Source of the DNA: Prochlorococcus sp. AG-347-J20
Lineage (GTDB): Bacteria > Cyanobacteriota > Cyanobacteriia > PCC-6307 > Cyanobiaceae
Assembly: GCA_003281485.1 (NCBI GenBank)
Contig: QCBW01000006.1
Location: forward strand, 1-64,000
Direction of reading: 5' to 3'
DNA: 64,000 bases
Positions 29,504-39,345 of the stretch are shown piece after piece; within the stretch, counting starts at the first letter, position 1; each line of letters begins with the position of its first letter. The notes beneath the pieces were generated by a model. The model worked only from the letters and a program-made list of their open reading frames with translations. It did no database searches and was not told the origin of the DNA. The position numbers were made by a program, and so were the translations under genes.

Positions 29504-31054
29504 GTGAAATACATTTTTATAATATTTTTAGGTTTTTGGGGATTATTTTTTAATAATGGTTTAAAGGCGGCTGAAAAGATAAATATAAAGTTTGAAGAGA
29601 TGAGGATCCCTTTTACTATAGAGCAATTATCAAAATTAGAAAAATATGAAGATGGCTCAACAGAATTAATGGATTGGCTAAAAAATAATGGATTAATAAA
29701 AGTTTTTGAATTATCAAAATTTTTAGAATTTCCAGTATTTAAGGAAGAAGGATTAAATAGAGCAGTTTTAAGAAGTTGGATAGGACGTAAAATCCTTACA
29801 GAATTAAGCAAGACTATTACAATTCCCAATGACAACAATGGGATAGAAATATACAATACTATAGAAAATTTATTAAATGATAAAAAAGAAGTATCCATCT
29901 TAGACATCATAAAGGCATTACCCTCAGAAGAAATTTCTTTGGATATTGATAATTTAATTCTAATAATTTCATCTTGGAAAAATGAATTGGCAATGCAACA
30001 AAATCTTATTTCGAAATTAAATAATCTTGAAAAAATAAACGAAGAATCATTTAAAATTTTTGGAAATAGTTCTAACTTAGAATCTACAAAGATAAATAAA
30101 AAAATTTATGCTCCACACCGAGTAAAACCTTTTGAAGTTGAATTATGGAAAAATAATAAAACAAACTACGACAGAGACCTGATAATTTTTATGCCTGGAC
30201 TTGGAGGCGAAATAGACAATTTTAAATGGATAGGAAACGAATTAATTAAAAGGGGTTGGCCAATAGTATTTATAGACCATATAGGAAGTAACTTAAAAGC
30301 AATCAATGAAGTACTCGAGAGAGGGGAAGCAATTCCAGGAAGTGCAGACTTTTTCTTGTATAGAATTAAAGATTTAGATGCTGTTTTAAAAGCTCATAAG
30401 AATGGGGAATTTGGTTTACCTAATAATTCTTATATCTTAATGGGACATTCACTTGGTGCTTTTATAGCATTTTTATATGAAGGTAATAAACCAAATGATC
30501 AACTTAAAGAAAGATGTGATTTAGCATTAAAAGATTTTGCAGTAACAAATTTATCAAAATTACTGCAATGTCAATTAAGCGAAATTTCATTCCCTGAGAA
30601 AAATTTTGCCAATAAGGCGAGTGCAATAATAGGATTTAATTCATTTGGTAGTTTAGTATGGCCAAAAGAAAATAGTTCTGGCATCAAATCACCAACTCTT
30701 CTAATAGGTGGTACATATGACCTTATTACACCTTTAATGAATGAACAATTTAGTGTCTTTTCTGCTTTAAATAATCCATCAAATAGATTTCTAGTTATTG
30801 AAGGAGCAAGTCATTTTTCTCCAATAAGAATTAACAATAGTCATAATGAAAAAAATGACGTCTACAAAATAAGTGAATCTTTTATTGGTTCAGATCCAAT
30901 ATTGGTACAAGATTTATCTGCGAAATTTATAGTCAAATTTTTAGAAAATATTAAGGCCCAAAAAGTCCCTTCAGTAATTAAAAACCAAAGAGATTTGGGA
31001 CTTGATTTCCATCTTTTAGATCAAGACACTATAAAAGAAGTTTCCAAAAATTAA
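29504..31054 (+). CDS. DUF1400 / alpha-beta hydrolase family protein
   Basis: 516 residues. Exported (signal at residues 1-23, ending L-K-A-A). Residues about 24-120 match the DUF1400 helical domain of cyanobacterial hydrolases. The C-terminal alpha/beta hydrolase has D-L-I-I-F-M-P-G-L-G-G, the nucleophile elbow G-H-S-L-G-A, a late aspartate (G-G-T-Y-D-L-I-T-P) and a histidine in G-A-S-H-F. Probably an esterase or lipase. It starts with GTG two bases from the divergent MFS gene; the end overlaps the oligopeptide permease by four bases. Confidence 0.88.
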   Translation: MKYIFIIFLGFWGLFFNNGLKAAEKINIKFEEMRIPFTIEQLSKLEKYEDGSTELMDWLKNNGLIKVFELSKFLEFPVFKEEGLNRAVLRSWIGRKILTELSKTITIPNDNNGIEIYNTIENLLNDKKEVSILDIIKALPSEEISLDIDNLILIISSWKNELAMQQNLISKLNNLEKINEESFKIFGNSSNLESTKINKKIYAPHRVKPFEVELWKNNKTNYDRDLIIFMPGLGGEIDNFKWIGNELIKRGWPIVFIDHIGSNLKAINEVLERGEAIPGSADFFLYRIKDLDAVLKAHKNGEFGLPNNSYILMGHSLGAFIAFLYEGNKPNDQLKERCDLALKDFAVTNLSKLLQCQLSEISFPEKNFANKASAIIGFNSFGSLVWPKENSSGIKSPTLLIGGTYDLITPLMNEQFSVFSALNNPSNRFLVIEGASHFSPIRINNSHNEKNDVYKISESFIGSDPILVQDLSAKFIVKFLENIKAQKVPSVIKNQRDLGLDFHLLDQDTIKEVSKN

Positions 31055-32076
31055 TACTCTATTCGTGGATCTAAATACGCGATTAAAATATCCACAAAGA
31101 GATTTAAAGCAACTATTAGCATAGAGGTGAAAATTACAATGCCTTGAACCAAGGTATAGTCTCTCTGAGAAATTGCTTCATGTAATCTTAGTGCAATACC
31201 TGGCCATGAAAAAGTAACTTCGAACAATAGAGCGCCTCCCGCTAATGACGCCATTGTCAAGCCAGAAATAGTGACAATTGGCAATAGAGCATTAGGCAAT
31301 GCATGGTTTAAAAAGATTTTTTTACCCGATATCCCTCTACATATGGCAGCATTTACGTAATCACTTTTTAATGTCTTATCCAAATTCACTCTTAATGAGC
31401 GGCTGAATATACCACTCAAAAGAAAGCCAAGTGTTAAAGAAGGAAGTGCGAGATGAAAAAGGCTATCTTTCAAAGCAAAAATATTATTTGATAAAATACT
31501 ATCTAAAACCAGAAAACCTGTAATTTGAGGTTGTTGCTGAAATATTGGGAATCTACCCCCAATTGGGAAAATATTAAAAAATACAGAAAATAACAATTGC
31601 GCTATCATTGCACCCCAAAAAGGAGGTATCGCATATGTAGTAATTCCTAAAATTCTTGAAATATAATCAATCTTTTTCCCTCTATTTCTCAAGCCAATTA
31701 ATCCCAATGGGAATCCTATTAGTGTGGCACTTATTATTGAAAAGAATCCAAGTTCAATACTTGCAGGCAGCGACTTAAGTATAATATTTAGGACTGGCTC
31801 TTGGGTGCTAAGAGATTGACCAAAATCTAAGTGCAATATATTTTTAATATATGAAAAATATTGATTTATTAAAGGTTCATTTAGTCCCAATTTATTTCTT
31901 AGAAATTCCCTTGAAACCTCATCAGCCCCAGATCCAAGTATGGCATCGACAGGATCTCCAGGAGCAACTCTCAATAAAATAAATACTAATGAAGAAATTA
32001 TCCATAACATTATTGGTATTAATGAAATTTTTAGTAAGGAATAATTTATTATTTTATTTAAATTTCTACTCATCAA
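31051..32076 (-). CDS. Oligopeptide/dipeptide-type ABC permease (DppB/OppB-like)
   Basis: 341 residues with six membrane helices. L-R-V-A-P-G-D-P-V-D and the cytoplasmic E-A-A-like loop (near G-I-S-G-K-K-I-F-L-N-H-A-L-P-N) match family permeases, and so does the C-terminal Y-L-D-P-R-I-E-Y. It overlaps the binding-protein gene by 11 bases. The DppC permease and the DppD/F ATPases are not nearby, so the complete transporter would need unlinked parts. Confidence 0.9.
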   Translation of the reverse strand: MMSRNLNKIINYSLLKISLIPIMLWIISSLVFILLRVAPGDPVDAILGSGADEVSREFLRNKLGLNEPLINQYFSYIKNILHLDFGQSLSTQEPVLNIILKSLPASIELGFFSIISATLIGFPLGLIGLRNRGKKIDYISRILGITTYAIPPFWGAMIAQLLFSVFFNIFPIGGRFPIFQQQPQITGFLVLDSILSNNIFALKDSLFHLALPSLTLGFLLSGIFSRSLRVNLDKTLKSDYVNAAICRGISGKKIFLNHALPNALLPIVTISGLTMASLAGGALLFEVTFSWPGIALRLHEAISQRDYTLVQGIVIFTSMLIVALNLFVDILIAYLDPRIEY

Positions 32077-33637
32077 CTAACTTAAGATCACTCATTGAAA
32101 TTATTCCTGCACCATTAAAAATAGGTTTTGATAATTTATTTTGCGACCAAGCTTTTTGAGAGGATATCCATATAGGAATGTAAGGGATTGAATTTGCTGC
32201 TATTTTTTCAATTTCAAAAAGTTTTTCTAATCTTTTAATTCCACTTACTTTTTCACTTTCCAGAAATAAACTTTCTACTTTATTAGATCCCCAAAAACTA
32301 CCGCTATAAACTGATTCTCCTTTTTTACATATGTCATCAACTATTTCATTACAACTTAAAAGAGGGGTGAGATAGGCTTCTGGATCTGAATATGCTCCAG
32401 TCCAGTCGAGAATAACTGCTGTGTAAATTCCTAAACTTAGATTTTTATAAACTGTTGTAGATTCAACCCCATTGAGTTCAATATCAATACAGTCTTGCAA
32501 AGAATTTTTGATTTCTTCCTGCCATGTCAGGGCAATAAGCTTGTCAGCTGGTACATTCGATCTATAAGTTAGAGGTATTTTCAGAATATTTCCATTACAG
32601 TAGTTCTCTTTTTGCAATAACCTTCTCGCTTCTACATAATCATATTTAGGCCAAAGTTCTTGATTATCTTTTTTTAATATCGGAGGAATAATTGATCTAG
32701 ATGGCTTCCTTAATCCATAACTTACTTTCTCGCTAATTAATTTTCTATTAAGACTTTTTGCCAAAGCCAGTCTTAAATTAGGATTACTCAAGGGAAAAGA
32801 ACTTGTTTTAAGGCTTATAAAACTTAATTCAGTGAAAGGGCTATTACCTTCTTTAAACTGTTTATTTTTGCTTAAATCATTGAGACTTTTTCTCTGACTA
32901 TCATCAATTGAATTTGACAAGAGCACGTCAATTTGTTTACTTTTTAAAGCCCCAAAAAGAGAAGATGAATTTGAATAACCTACAAAATTAATGCCCTTAT
33001 TTAAGGGTTTTTTACCCCAATAATTCAAATTTGGATCAATTGATTGAACTTCATTAGAAAAACTGGTAAGCACATACTTACCAGTACCAACGAATTTTTC
33101 ATTTAGAAACTTATCAGAATATTCTTTGTAAAATGTGGGAGATATTGGAGTTAAATTTACTGATGTAAGTAAACCATTTAAAGAACTTGATGGTTTATTT
33201 AAATTTATTATGACTGAATATTCACTTGGGGTTTCAATTGATTTAATCTTATTTCCTAAAATATAATTCATTGTTCCAATCCTTTTAAATCTTTCAAAAG
33301 TAAATTTTATTGCATTTGAGTTAAATGAAGTTCCATCGTGAAAAAAAACATTTTTTCTTAAATTGATAATTATTTGAAGTCTATCCTTTGAAATAATTGG
33401 CATTCCCGAGGCCAATCCAGGTATCAATTCTCCGTTAGAATTCAATTCATATAATGTATCTCCAAGAGAACTGATTAATTGAATTGATTTAAGAGTATTA
33501 GCTCTAGCTGGATCTAAAGATTCAATCTTTCCAGAACTTGCTACTATGATTTTCTTCGATATTTTTTTTGAACCACAAGAATTCTGTAAAAAAGAAATTA
33601 AAATAATAAAAATTGATAAAAGAACTTTTTTTTTCAT
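32066..33637 (-). CDS. Peptide-type ABC substrate-binding lipoprotein (DppA/OppA-like)
   Basis: 523 residues. Signal peptide and lipobox L-Q-N-S-C with lipidated Cys21. The mature protein shows the family 5 solute-binding pattern S-L-D-P-A-R-A-N-T (near residue 40) and V-F-F-H-D-G-T-S-F-N-S-N-A-I-K-F-T, and it probably binds peptides or similar solutes in the periplasm. Downstream it overlaps the permease gene by 11 bases. Confidence 0.9.
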   Translation of the reverse strand: MKKKVLLSIFIILISFLQNSCGSKKISKKIIVASSGKIESLDPARANTLKSIQLISSLGDTLYELNSNGELIPGLASGMPIISKDRLQIIINLRKNVFFHDGTSFNSNAIKFTFERFKRIGTMNYILGNKIKSIETPSEYSVIINLNKPSSSLNGLLTSVNLTPISPTFYKEYSDKFLNEKFVGTGKYVLTSFSNEVQSIDPNLNYWGKKPLNKGINFVGYSNSSSLFGALKSKQIDVLLSNSIDDSQRKSLNDLSKNKQFKEGNSPFTELSFISLKTSSFPLSNPNLRLALAKSLNRKLISEKVSYGLRKPSRSIIPPILKKDNQELWPKYDYVEARRLLQKENYCNGNILKIPLTYRSNVPADKLIALTWQEEIKNSLQDCIDIELNGVESTTVYKNLSLGIYTAVILDWTGAYSDPEAYLTPLLSCNEIVDDICKKGESVYSGSFWGSNKVESLFLESEKVSGIKRLEKLFEIEKIAANSIPYIPIWISSQKAWSQNKLSKPIFNGAGIISMSDLKLVDE

Positions 33638-33654
33638 ATTTCTTAAAGCCTAAA

Positions 33655-33927
33655 TTATTCTGAGTATTGTTTTGAACAAAAAATTTGTAAGGTTATTTGA
33701 CTTATTTCTAAAGCAAATGTTTTTTTAGAATTAAAAGCAAAAGGCCACTCTCTTACCCAACAAATTTTTTTTCCTATATTTAATCCAGTTACTTGAAAAG
33801 TTTTACTACTATTTTTAATCTTTACACAAGCTCCTTTATAGAGGTTTGCATAACAGATTAAATTTTTTTTCTCATTTTTATTATCTAATAGTTTTGAATC
33901 AATCATCAAGGTGCTAAAACCAAACAC
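33655..33927 (-). CDS. Hypothetical protein (up to 90 aa)
   Basis: Not recognised. The longest frame starts with GTG at 33927; an ATG at codon 8 (33906) is an alternative and gives 83 residues. Five cysteines, of which C-Y-A-N-L-Y-K-G-A-C-V and R-E-W-P-F-A-F are notable. Likely soluble beta-rich fold. It precedes the binding lipoprotein by 17 bases and may be cotranscribed with it. Confidence 0.7.
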   Translation of the reverse strand: MFGFSTLMIDSKLLDNKNEKKNLICYANLYKGACVKIKNSSKTFQVTGLNIGKKICWVREWPFAFNSKKTFALEISQITLQIFCSKQYSE

Positions 33928-33975
33928 TTATTTCTTCGGTTTAACAAGCTATTAAGAAATTTGCAAACTATTTTT

Positions 33976-35277
33976 TTAAATACAACTTAATTGACTTGCA
34001 ATAGTTTTGACTTCATTAAGAGAATTTATTTCATCTTTCGATTTCTCAAAACTTCCATTTTTTACCTCATGAGTTATGACAACAATTTCGGCTTTATCCT
34101 CGGTTGCATCAAGTTGAACAATTGATTCGATTGATACATTATTATTTCCAAAAATATCTCCAATCTTTCCAATTACGCCAGGACTATCAAGACAAATAAT
34201 TCTAAGATAATTTTTCTTAATTATTTCAGAAGATCCTATAATATGACATTTTCTCCAGAAATCAAAAGATAATAATGGATCAGTTGAACTATTCTTCTTT
34301 TCTGACGCGGCATGTAAATTTAATATGTCTGATACTACTGATGCAGCAGTTGGACCACTCCCTGCACCTGGACCATAAAACATTATTTCTCCAAGAGGAT
34401 CAGCCTGTATCAATAATGCATTGTTAACTCCCATAACTGTTGCTAATGGATGAGATTTTGGAATCAAAGAAGGGCCTACCCAAATATTCAAAGCAAGTGA
34501 ATCATTGCTATTTATTTGTTGCCTTTCAGCAAGAGCCAAAAGTTTTATTTCAAATCCTAATTTATTAGCATATTCAATGTCCTTTAAATTTATTTTACTA
34601 ATGCCCTCTGAATGTATTTCATCTCTTTTGATTTTTCCTCCAAATGCGAGTTCACTAAGAATAGAAATCTTATCTGCAGCGTCATGCCCCTCAACATCAG
34701 CGGTTGGGTCTAATTCTGCATACCCAAGGTTTTGAGCCAATTTTAATGTTTCCTTATAATCAGCTTTTTCATTTGCCATCTTTGAAAGAATAAAATTTGT
34801 TGTCCCATTTATTATTCCAACCATTTTTTTTATACTGTTACTTTTTAATGATCTTTTTAATGGTTCAATTATTGGAATCCCTCCACAAACTGCTGCCTCT
34901 GATAATATATAAACTCCTTCTTTAGCAGCAGTAATATATATTTCTTCTCCATATCTTGCAATGACTGCTTTATTTGCTGTAACAACAGATTTACCTGATT
35001 TTAATGATCTCAGAATAATATCTTTAGCCAAATCAAGCCCTCCCATTACTTCAATAATTACATCTATTGAGGGATCATTAACTAATTCAAATGGATCATC
35101 AGTTAATAAATTATTATCTAACTCTATATCCCTTTTTTTACTGAGATTTTTAACTGCTATTTTTGCAATTTCTATTTCTTTAAGAATTGGATGTGAATCA
35201 ACATCAGAACTTAATATTTTATAAATCCCTTTACCTACAGTTCCAAAACCTACGATGCCAATTTTGCAATTTCTCAT
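33976..35277 (-). CDS. hom: Homoserine dehydrogenase
   Basis: Reduces aspartate semialdehyde to homoserine for threonine and methionine synthesis. N-terminal NAD(P) fold G-F-G-T-V-G-K-G-I-Y (residues 10-19). The catalytic domain has G-I-I-N-G-T-T-N-F-I and G-Y-A-E-L-D-P-T-A-D-V-E-G-H-D-A. A C-terminal ACT domain (from about 358: S-P-G-V-I-G-K-I-G-D-I-F) points to threonine feedback. 433 residues fits the monofunctional enzyme. Confidence 0.95.
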   Translation of the reverse strand: MRNCKIGIVGFGTVGKGIYKILSSDVDSHPILKEIEIAKIAVKNLSKKRDIELDNNLLTDDPFELVNDPSIDVIIEVMGGLDLAKDIILRSLKSGKSVVTANKAVIARYGEEIYITAAKEGVYILSEAAVCGGIPIIEPLKRSLKSNSIKKMVGIINGTTNFILSKMANEKADYKETLKLAQNLGYAELDPTADVEGHDAADKISILSELAFGGKIKRDEIHSEGISKINLKDIEYANKLGFEIKLLALAERQQINSNDSLALNIWVGPSLIPKSHPLATVMGVNNALLIQADPLGEIMFYGPGAGSGPTAASVVSDILNLHAASEKKNSSTDPLLSFDFWRKCHIIGSSEIIKKNYLRIICLDSPGVIGKIGDIFGNNNVSIESIVQLDATEDKAEIVVITHEVKNGSFEKSKDEINSLNEVKTIASQLSCI

Positions 35278-35321
35278 TTTTTATTTCTTTTTACTTTGAA
35301 TTTAATTTTATATTATTAGAC

Positions 35322-35741
35322 CTACAAAAATTCATTTGCTTGAGACTGCATTTTTAATAATATGTTTAAAAAACCATTTGATCGTGAAGGAGTTAAGCTT
35401 GCTTTTAAACCAGTATCTTCTATAAATTTCTTATCTATTTCAACAACTTCATTGGGTGTTAACTCATTTAATCCAATAATTAGAAATGCCAACAAACCCT
35501 TGGTTATAAGAGCATCAGAATATCCTTCCCAAAATAATTTACCAGATTTGATAGTTGCTTTAACAAAAACTTCTGAAACACATCCCTTAACTTTATTTTC
35601 GACAACAAGGATTTTACTATCTGGTTCTTTCAATTTTTTGCCTAACCACAAAATATACTCATATTTTCTTTTTGGATCTTCTGATTTCTTCAATTTTTCG
35701 ACCAAAGTATATAAGTTGTTGAATTTTTGTTGATTTTCCAT
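35322..35741 (-). CDS. sufE: SufE-like cysteine desulfurase activator
   Basis: 139 residues from ATG 35741. A TTG at 35780 would prolong it by 13 residues, but M-E-N-Q-Q-K-F is the better start. The conserved Cys (V-K-G-C-V-S-E-V, Cys54 from this start) accepts sulfur from SufS for Fe-S cluster assembly. W-E-G-Y-S-D-A-L-I-T-K-G-L is the second signature. Gene of the minus-strand run chlI-ruvC-cyclo-ligase-sufE. Confidence 0.9.
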   Translation of the reverse strand: MENQQKFNNLYTLVEKLKKSEDPKRKYEYILWLGKKLKEPDSKILVVENKVKGCVSEVFVKATIKSGKLFWEGYSDALITKGLLAFLIIGLNELTPNEVVEIDKKFIEDTGLKASLTPSRSNGFLNILLKMQSQANEFL

Positions 35742-35780
35742 TTTTTTGAACCTATTAATAAACCGCTTTAAGATCTTCAA

Positions 35781-36338
35781 TTATACAAATATTTCTTTTT
35801 CAGTGATGTAGCCTGATAAGGGAATATCCCACTCAGCTCTAGTTAATGGAATCGCACTTAAACAATTAGAGGTCAACACTCCAATGCATGGAACATTCCT
35901 CCAATTTTTATCCATCCTTAATTTATCAAAATAACCACCTCCATAACCTAGTCTTATCAAATTTTTATCCACAGAAAGACATGGGACAAATATCATACTT
36001 ATCTGCTTATGACTTAATGAAAAAAAGTTATTCGGACTTAGTATTCCCTCAATGTCTTTTGTAAGAGGGTTTTCATCCCATGGGAAAAATAACAAAACTT
36101 TTTTATCTTTACATCTTGGTAAAGCCAAAGAAATTTTATCTTTAAGACTTCTTAGATCTATTTCATTTTTTAATGGCCAATATATTGCTACATAACCAAT
36201 ATTTTTATTTTGCTTAACAAATGAATCAACATATAATTTTACATTCTTTACTACATTTTTTCTTTGATCAAGAGAAATCTCCTCTCTAAGTTTTCTAAAC
36301 GTATCTCTCTCTAATTTCTTCTTTTCAAAGATAATCAT
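35781..36338 (-). CDS. 5-formyltetrahydrofolate cyclo-ligase
   Basis: 185 residues. Converts 5-formyl-THF to 5,10-methenyl-THF with ATP. N-terminal F-R-K-L-R; the phosphate-binding L-G-Y-G-G-G-Y-F-D-K is at about residues 130-139. It follows ruvC by nine bases on the same strand. A folate enzyme of the same pathway (folD) lies at 51774. Confidence 0.9.
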   Translation of the reverse strand: MIIFEKKKLERDTFRKLREEISLDQRKNVVKNVKLYVDSFVKQNKNIGYVAIYWPLKNEIDLRSLKDKISLALPRCKDKKVLLFFPWDENPLTKDIEGILSPNNFFSLSHKQISMIFVPCLSVDKNLIRLGYGGGYFDKLRMDKNWRNVPCIGVLTSNCLSAIPLTRAEWDIPLSGYITEKEIFV

Positions 36339-36347
36339 GGTCAGTTT

Positions 36348-36821
36348 TCAGTTAAATCCTTCTTCATTTAGTTTTGTCAGCGCTATGGCCAGTGCATCTG
36401 CCGAATCATCAGGTTTTGGAGGTTTTTTAAGTCCTAAGTCATACATAACAGCATCAAGAATTTCTTTCTTTGATGCTTTTCCAGAGCCTGCAATAGTTAA
36501 CTTTATCTGCGCGGGTGAATATTCACTAACTTGAATTTTTCTAGAAGCCAATACCATCATAATCACGCCTCTTGCCTGGACCACGCTAATAGTAGTACTT
36601 GATCTATAAAAAAAAAATTTTTCTACCGCTGCAATATTTGGATTCCAATGATTTATTAGTTCATTAAGATCTTTGTATATCTCAAAAAGTCTATCTTCTT
36701 CATTTTTATCTTTACATGTCTCAATAACGCCACAGTCTAACATTATCTTTTTTTCATTTTCTATTTCAATAATTCCATACCCAACTCTAGCTAATCCAGG
36801 ATCAATCCCAATTATTCTCAT
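36348..36821 (-). CDS. ruvC: Holliday junction resolvase RuvC
   Basis: 157 residues. Catalytic carboxylates: Asp7 in [13 protein letters not shown], Glu in A-V-E-K-F-F-F, and the C-terminal [10 protein letters not shown]. Cleaves four-way junctions symmetrically with RuvAB. It begins five bases after the stop of chlI and is surely cotranscribed. Confidence 0.94.
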   Translation of the reverse strand: MRIIGIDPGLARVGYGIIEIENEKKIMLDCGVIETCKDKNEEDRLFEIYKDLNELINHWNPNIAAVEKFFFYRSSTTISVVQARGVIMMVLASRKIQVSEYSPAQIKLTIAGSGKASKKEILDAVMYDLGLKKPPKPDDSADALAIALTKLNEEGFN

Positions 36822-36826
36822 TCTGA

Positions 36827-37915
36827 TTAAGCTTCTGCAGATAATTGAAATTTTGAAAGATTTTCTTTTTCATCTAAATCAAATACTTTGCAAAAAGTTT
36901 GAATAACTCTCTCACCTGAATCAACTTGTTCTAGAGGATCTTTTCTTAGTCTATGTCTTAAAGAACAAGAAATAACCCTTGCTATATCATCTTCTTGTAC
37001 TTCAGTCCTGCCCTCAAAGGCTGCAATTGCCCTTGCAGATCGATTTGTAACAATATCTCCACGTAAACCATCAACATCAAGTTCACCGCAGATTGCAGAA
37101 ATATTCAATCTAAGGTCATCGTCCATTTGAACAGAATTTAATATTTCTTGAGCTTTAATAACCTTTTGTTGAAGCTCATCCTGTTGTTTCTCGACACTTA
37201 ATGAGAATTCATCTGGATTATCGTCAAAAGAAGTTCTTTGATCTACCACTTTAACTCTTAATTCGGCATCTCTGACCGTTTTGACTTCAACACTCATTCC
37301 AAATCTGTCCAATAGCTGGGGTCTTAATTCACCTTCTTCGGGATTACCTGAACCTATGAGAACAAACCTCGCTGGATGTCGAACTGATACTCCCTCCCTT
37401 TCAACTGTATTCCATCCCGAAGCAGCTGAATCCAAAAGTACATCAACTAAATGATCATCAAGCAAATTCACTTCATCAACATAAAGTAAACCTCTATTGG
37501 CCTTTGCCAATAATCCAGGTTCAAATGCCTTAACCCCTTCACTCAAAGCCTTTTCTATATCAATGGTTCCACAAAGTCTGTCTTCAGTAGCACCCAGAGG
37601 TAAATCAACCATAGGTACCTGTTTTTGAATACTTTCTATAGTTTCTCCTTGAACAATCTTTTCCAAAACTTCTTTACTTTGCAAATCCGGATCTATTAGA
37701 GAGCTATTATATGGGTCATCCTTGACAACATCTATTGCAGGCAACAAATCAGCTAGTGCTCTAATTGTGGTGGACTTTCCAGTCCCTCTATCACCCATTA
37801 TCATCACGCCTCCAATCCTTGGATCAATAACATTTAACAACAGAGCTAATTTCATTTCTTCTTGACCAATTACAGCAGTAAACGGAAAAACTCTTCTTTT
37901 CTTTCTTGTAGTCAC
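36827..37915 (-). CDS. chlI: Magnesium chelatase ATPase subunit I
   Basis: 362 residues, AAA+ subunit of the Mg-chelatase that inserts Mg into protoporphyrin IX, committing to chlorophyll. [12 protein letters not shown] near the N-terminus; Walker [10 protein letters not shown] (41-49); Walker [11 protein letters not shown]; sensor I in G-S-G-N-P-E-E-G. Head of the run chlI-ruvC-cyclo-ligase-sufE. Confidence 0.95.
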   Translation of the reverse strand: MTTRKKRRVFPFTAVIGQEEMKLALLLNVIDPRIGGVMIMGDRGTGKSTTIRALADLLPAIDVVKDDPYNSSLIDPDLQSKEVLEKIVQGETIESIQKQVPMVDLPLGATEDRLCGTIDIEKALSEGVKAFEPGLLAKANRGLLYVDEVNLLDDHLVDVLLDSAASGWNTVEREGVSVRHPARFVLIGSGNPEEGELRPQLLDRFGMSVEVKTVRDAELRVKVVDQRTSFDDNPDEFSLSVEKQQDELQQKVIKAQEILNSVQMDDDLRLNISAICGELDVDGLRGDIVTNRSARAIAAFEGRTEVQEDDIARVISCSLRHRLRKDPLEQVDSGERVIQTFCKVFDLDEKENLSKFQLSAEA

Positions 37916-38034
37916 AGTTTTAATTTTTTTTTAATGTACAAATAATCAATAGATGTTACTTCAGAAAATGTTTTTAGTAAATATCCCCATTAATTTTAAG
38001 CTATACGGAAACAAACTCTAATTTAATTTATTAG

Positions 38035-38781
38035 TTACTTGTTCTTTCTTGAGTTATTCAAAAACCAATTTATTTGATGGACAATTCCTCTTAAAACATT
38101 TATTTCTTGCATTGAGGTATTCGCCCTAGAAATATATTTCTTGAATTTACCTATTTTTGACCTTGAGGTATGTTTTAGAAGATATCCAACTTTCAAAAGC
38201 AATTCCTCTATCTCTACAAATGAATCATGTATTTGTTTTGAAGATGCAAGATTAAAAATTTCTAATTCATTATTAGGATTTTTTTTAGGTGATTTATTTA
38301 ATTCATACAGAACTATTGAAACCGCATGAGAAAGATTTAAAGATGGATTATTCTGAGAAGTAGGAATAAAAAAAGTCTTATTCGCCAAAAGTAATTCTTT
38401 ATTTGTTAAACCTCTATCTTCTCTGCCAAATATAATTGCTAAATTACTTATAGTTTTGAAAGATAAAATCCAGTTAAATACGTCTTCGGAAGATTCAAAA
38501 AAGGAATTTTTACTTGCTTCAACTCTTCCACAAGATGCAAGTACTAGGTCACAATCAAATATTGCTTTTTCGAGGGTATCAAAAATCTTACAATTATTAA
38601 GATACTTTTGACCTTTAAGAGCCATTTTTTTTGCTTCTAAAGAGTAAATATTGCATTTTGGTGAAACAATTCTCAATTCTTCAACCTCAAAGTTAGAGCA
38701 TAATCTTGCAACGCTCCCAACATTTAAAGGACCATTTGGTTCAACTAAAATAACCTTTAAATTGGAAAAATTTTTCTCCAA
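38035..38781 (-). CDS. SPOUT-class RNA methyltransferase (TrmJ/TrmH-like)
   Basis: 248 residues. Motif 1 V-G-S-V-A-R-L-C-S-N-F, motif 2 I-F-G-R-E-D-R-G-L-T-N, motif 3 S-L-N-L-S-H-A-V-S-I, as in the SpoU/TrmH family; the arrangement fits TrmJ, which 2'-O-methylates the tRNA anticodon loop. The exact target is inferred. It begins two bases after the cytM stop upstream. Confidence 0.85.
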   Translation of the reverse strand: MEKNFSNLKVILVEPNGPLNVGSVARLCSNFEVEELRIVSPKCNIYSLEAKKMALKGQKYLNNCKIFDTLEKAIFDCDLVLASCGRVEASKNSFFESSEDVFNWILSFKTISNLAIIFGREDRGLTNKELLLANKTFFIPTSQNNPSLNLSHAVSIVLYELNKSPKKNPNNELEIFNLASSKQIHDSFVEIEELLLKVGYLLKHTSRSKIGKFKKYISRANTSMQEINVLRGIVHQINWFLNNSRKNK

Positions 38782-38783
38782 AA

Positions 38784-39170
38784 TTATTCTAGGCTATGTA
38801 GATATTTTAGTAAGTTGGACATATTTGAAGGATCAATTTCAAAACTGGGCATAGGTGGGGTAAGGCCGCCAGTAACTTGCTTTATAATCTCCTTATCATT
38901 TAACCGATTAGTTATTGAGTGTAAGTCTGGACCTACTAATCCTCTTGCTGTAATTCCATGACATCCTACACAATTTGTCTTGAAAAGAGCATCTCCAGCC
39001 TGAACAGATCCCTTAGAGTTAAGCGTTTCCATAATATATTTGTTGTTTTCATGATTAATAAAAAAATATATCGAAAAAAATATCAACAAAATTGTAACCC
39101 CGATAAAAAACTTTATTAAGAATTCTCTTTTAAGGTCTCTTTCTGCTGCAGATGATGAAGATGTTGACAC
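38784..39170 (-). CDS. cytM: Membrane-anchored c-type cytochrome (CytM-like)
   Basis: 128 residues. One N-terminal membrane helix (residues 19-37) anchors a single-haem domain: C-V-G-C-H at 67-71, with a probable axial Met107 in P-P-M-P. Cytochrome cM in cyanobacteria is a low-abundance, membrane-bound carrier thought to tune respiratory and photosynthetic electron flow. It is divergent from petG, 55 bases away. Confidence 0.85.
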   Translation of the reverse strand: MSTSSSSAAERDLKREFLIKFFIGVTILLIFFSIYFFINHENNKYIMETLNSKGSVQAGDALFKTNCVGCHGITARGLVGPDLHSITNRLNDKEIIKQVTGGLTPPMPSFEIDPSNMSNLLKYLHSLE

Positions 39171-39225
39171 AAAAAATAATCTCTATGTAACAATTGTGAA
39201 TGATGAATACAAAAAAGGCAAAAAA

Positions 39226-39345
39226 ATGATCGAGCCGCTTCTTTGTGGAATTGTTTTAGGGTTGGTTCCAATCACTCTTCTTGGTTTATTTGTGAGTGCA
39301 TGGAATCAATATAGAAGAGGTTCAGGGATGTTAGACCTTGATTAA
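39226..39345 (+). CDS. petG: Cytochrome b6f complex subunit 5
   Basis: 39 residues. [13 protein letters not shown] is the nearly invariant N-terminus of PetG, then a single membrane helix and the Q-Y-R-R-G tail. PetG stabilises the b6f dimer. It is slightly longer at the C-terminus than the usual 37 residues. The last 15 bases overlap the convergent rsmD gene. Confidence 0.93.
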   Translation: MIEPLLCGIVLGLVPITLLGLFVSAWNQYRRGSGMLDLD

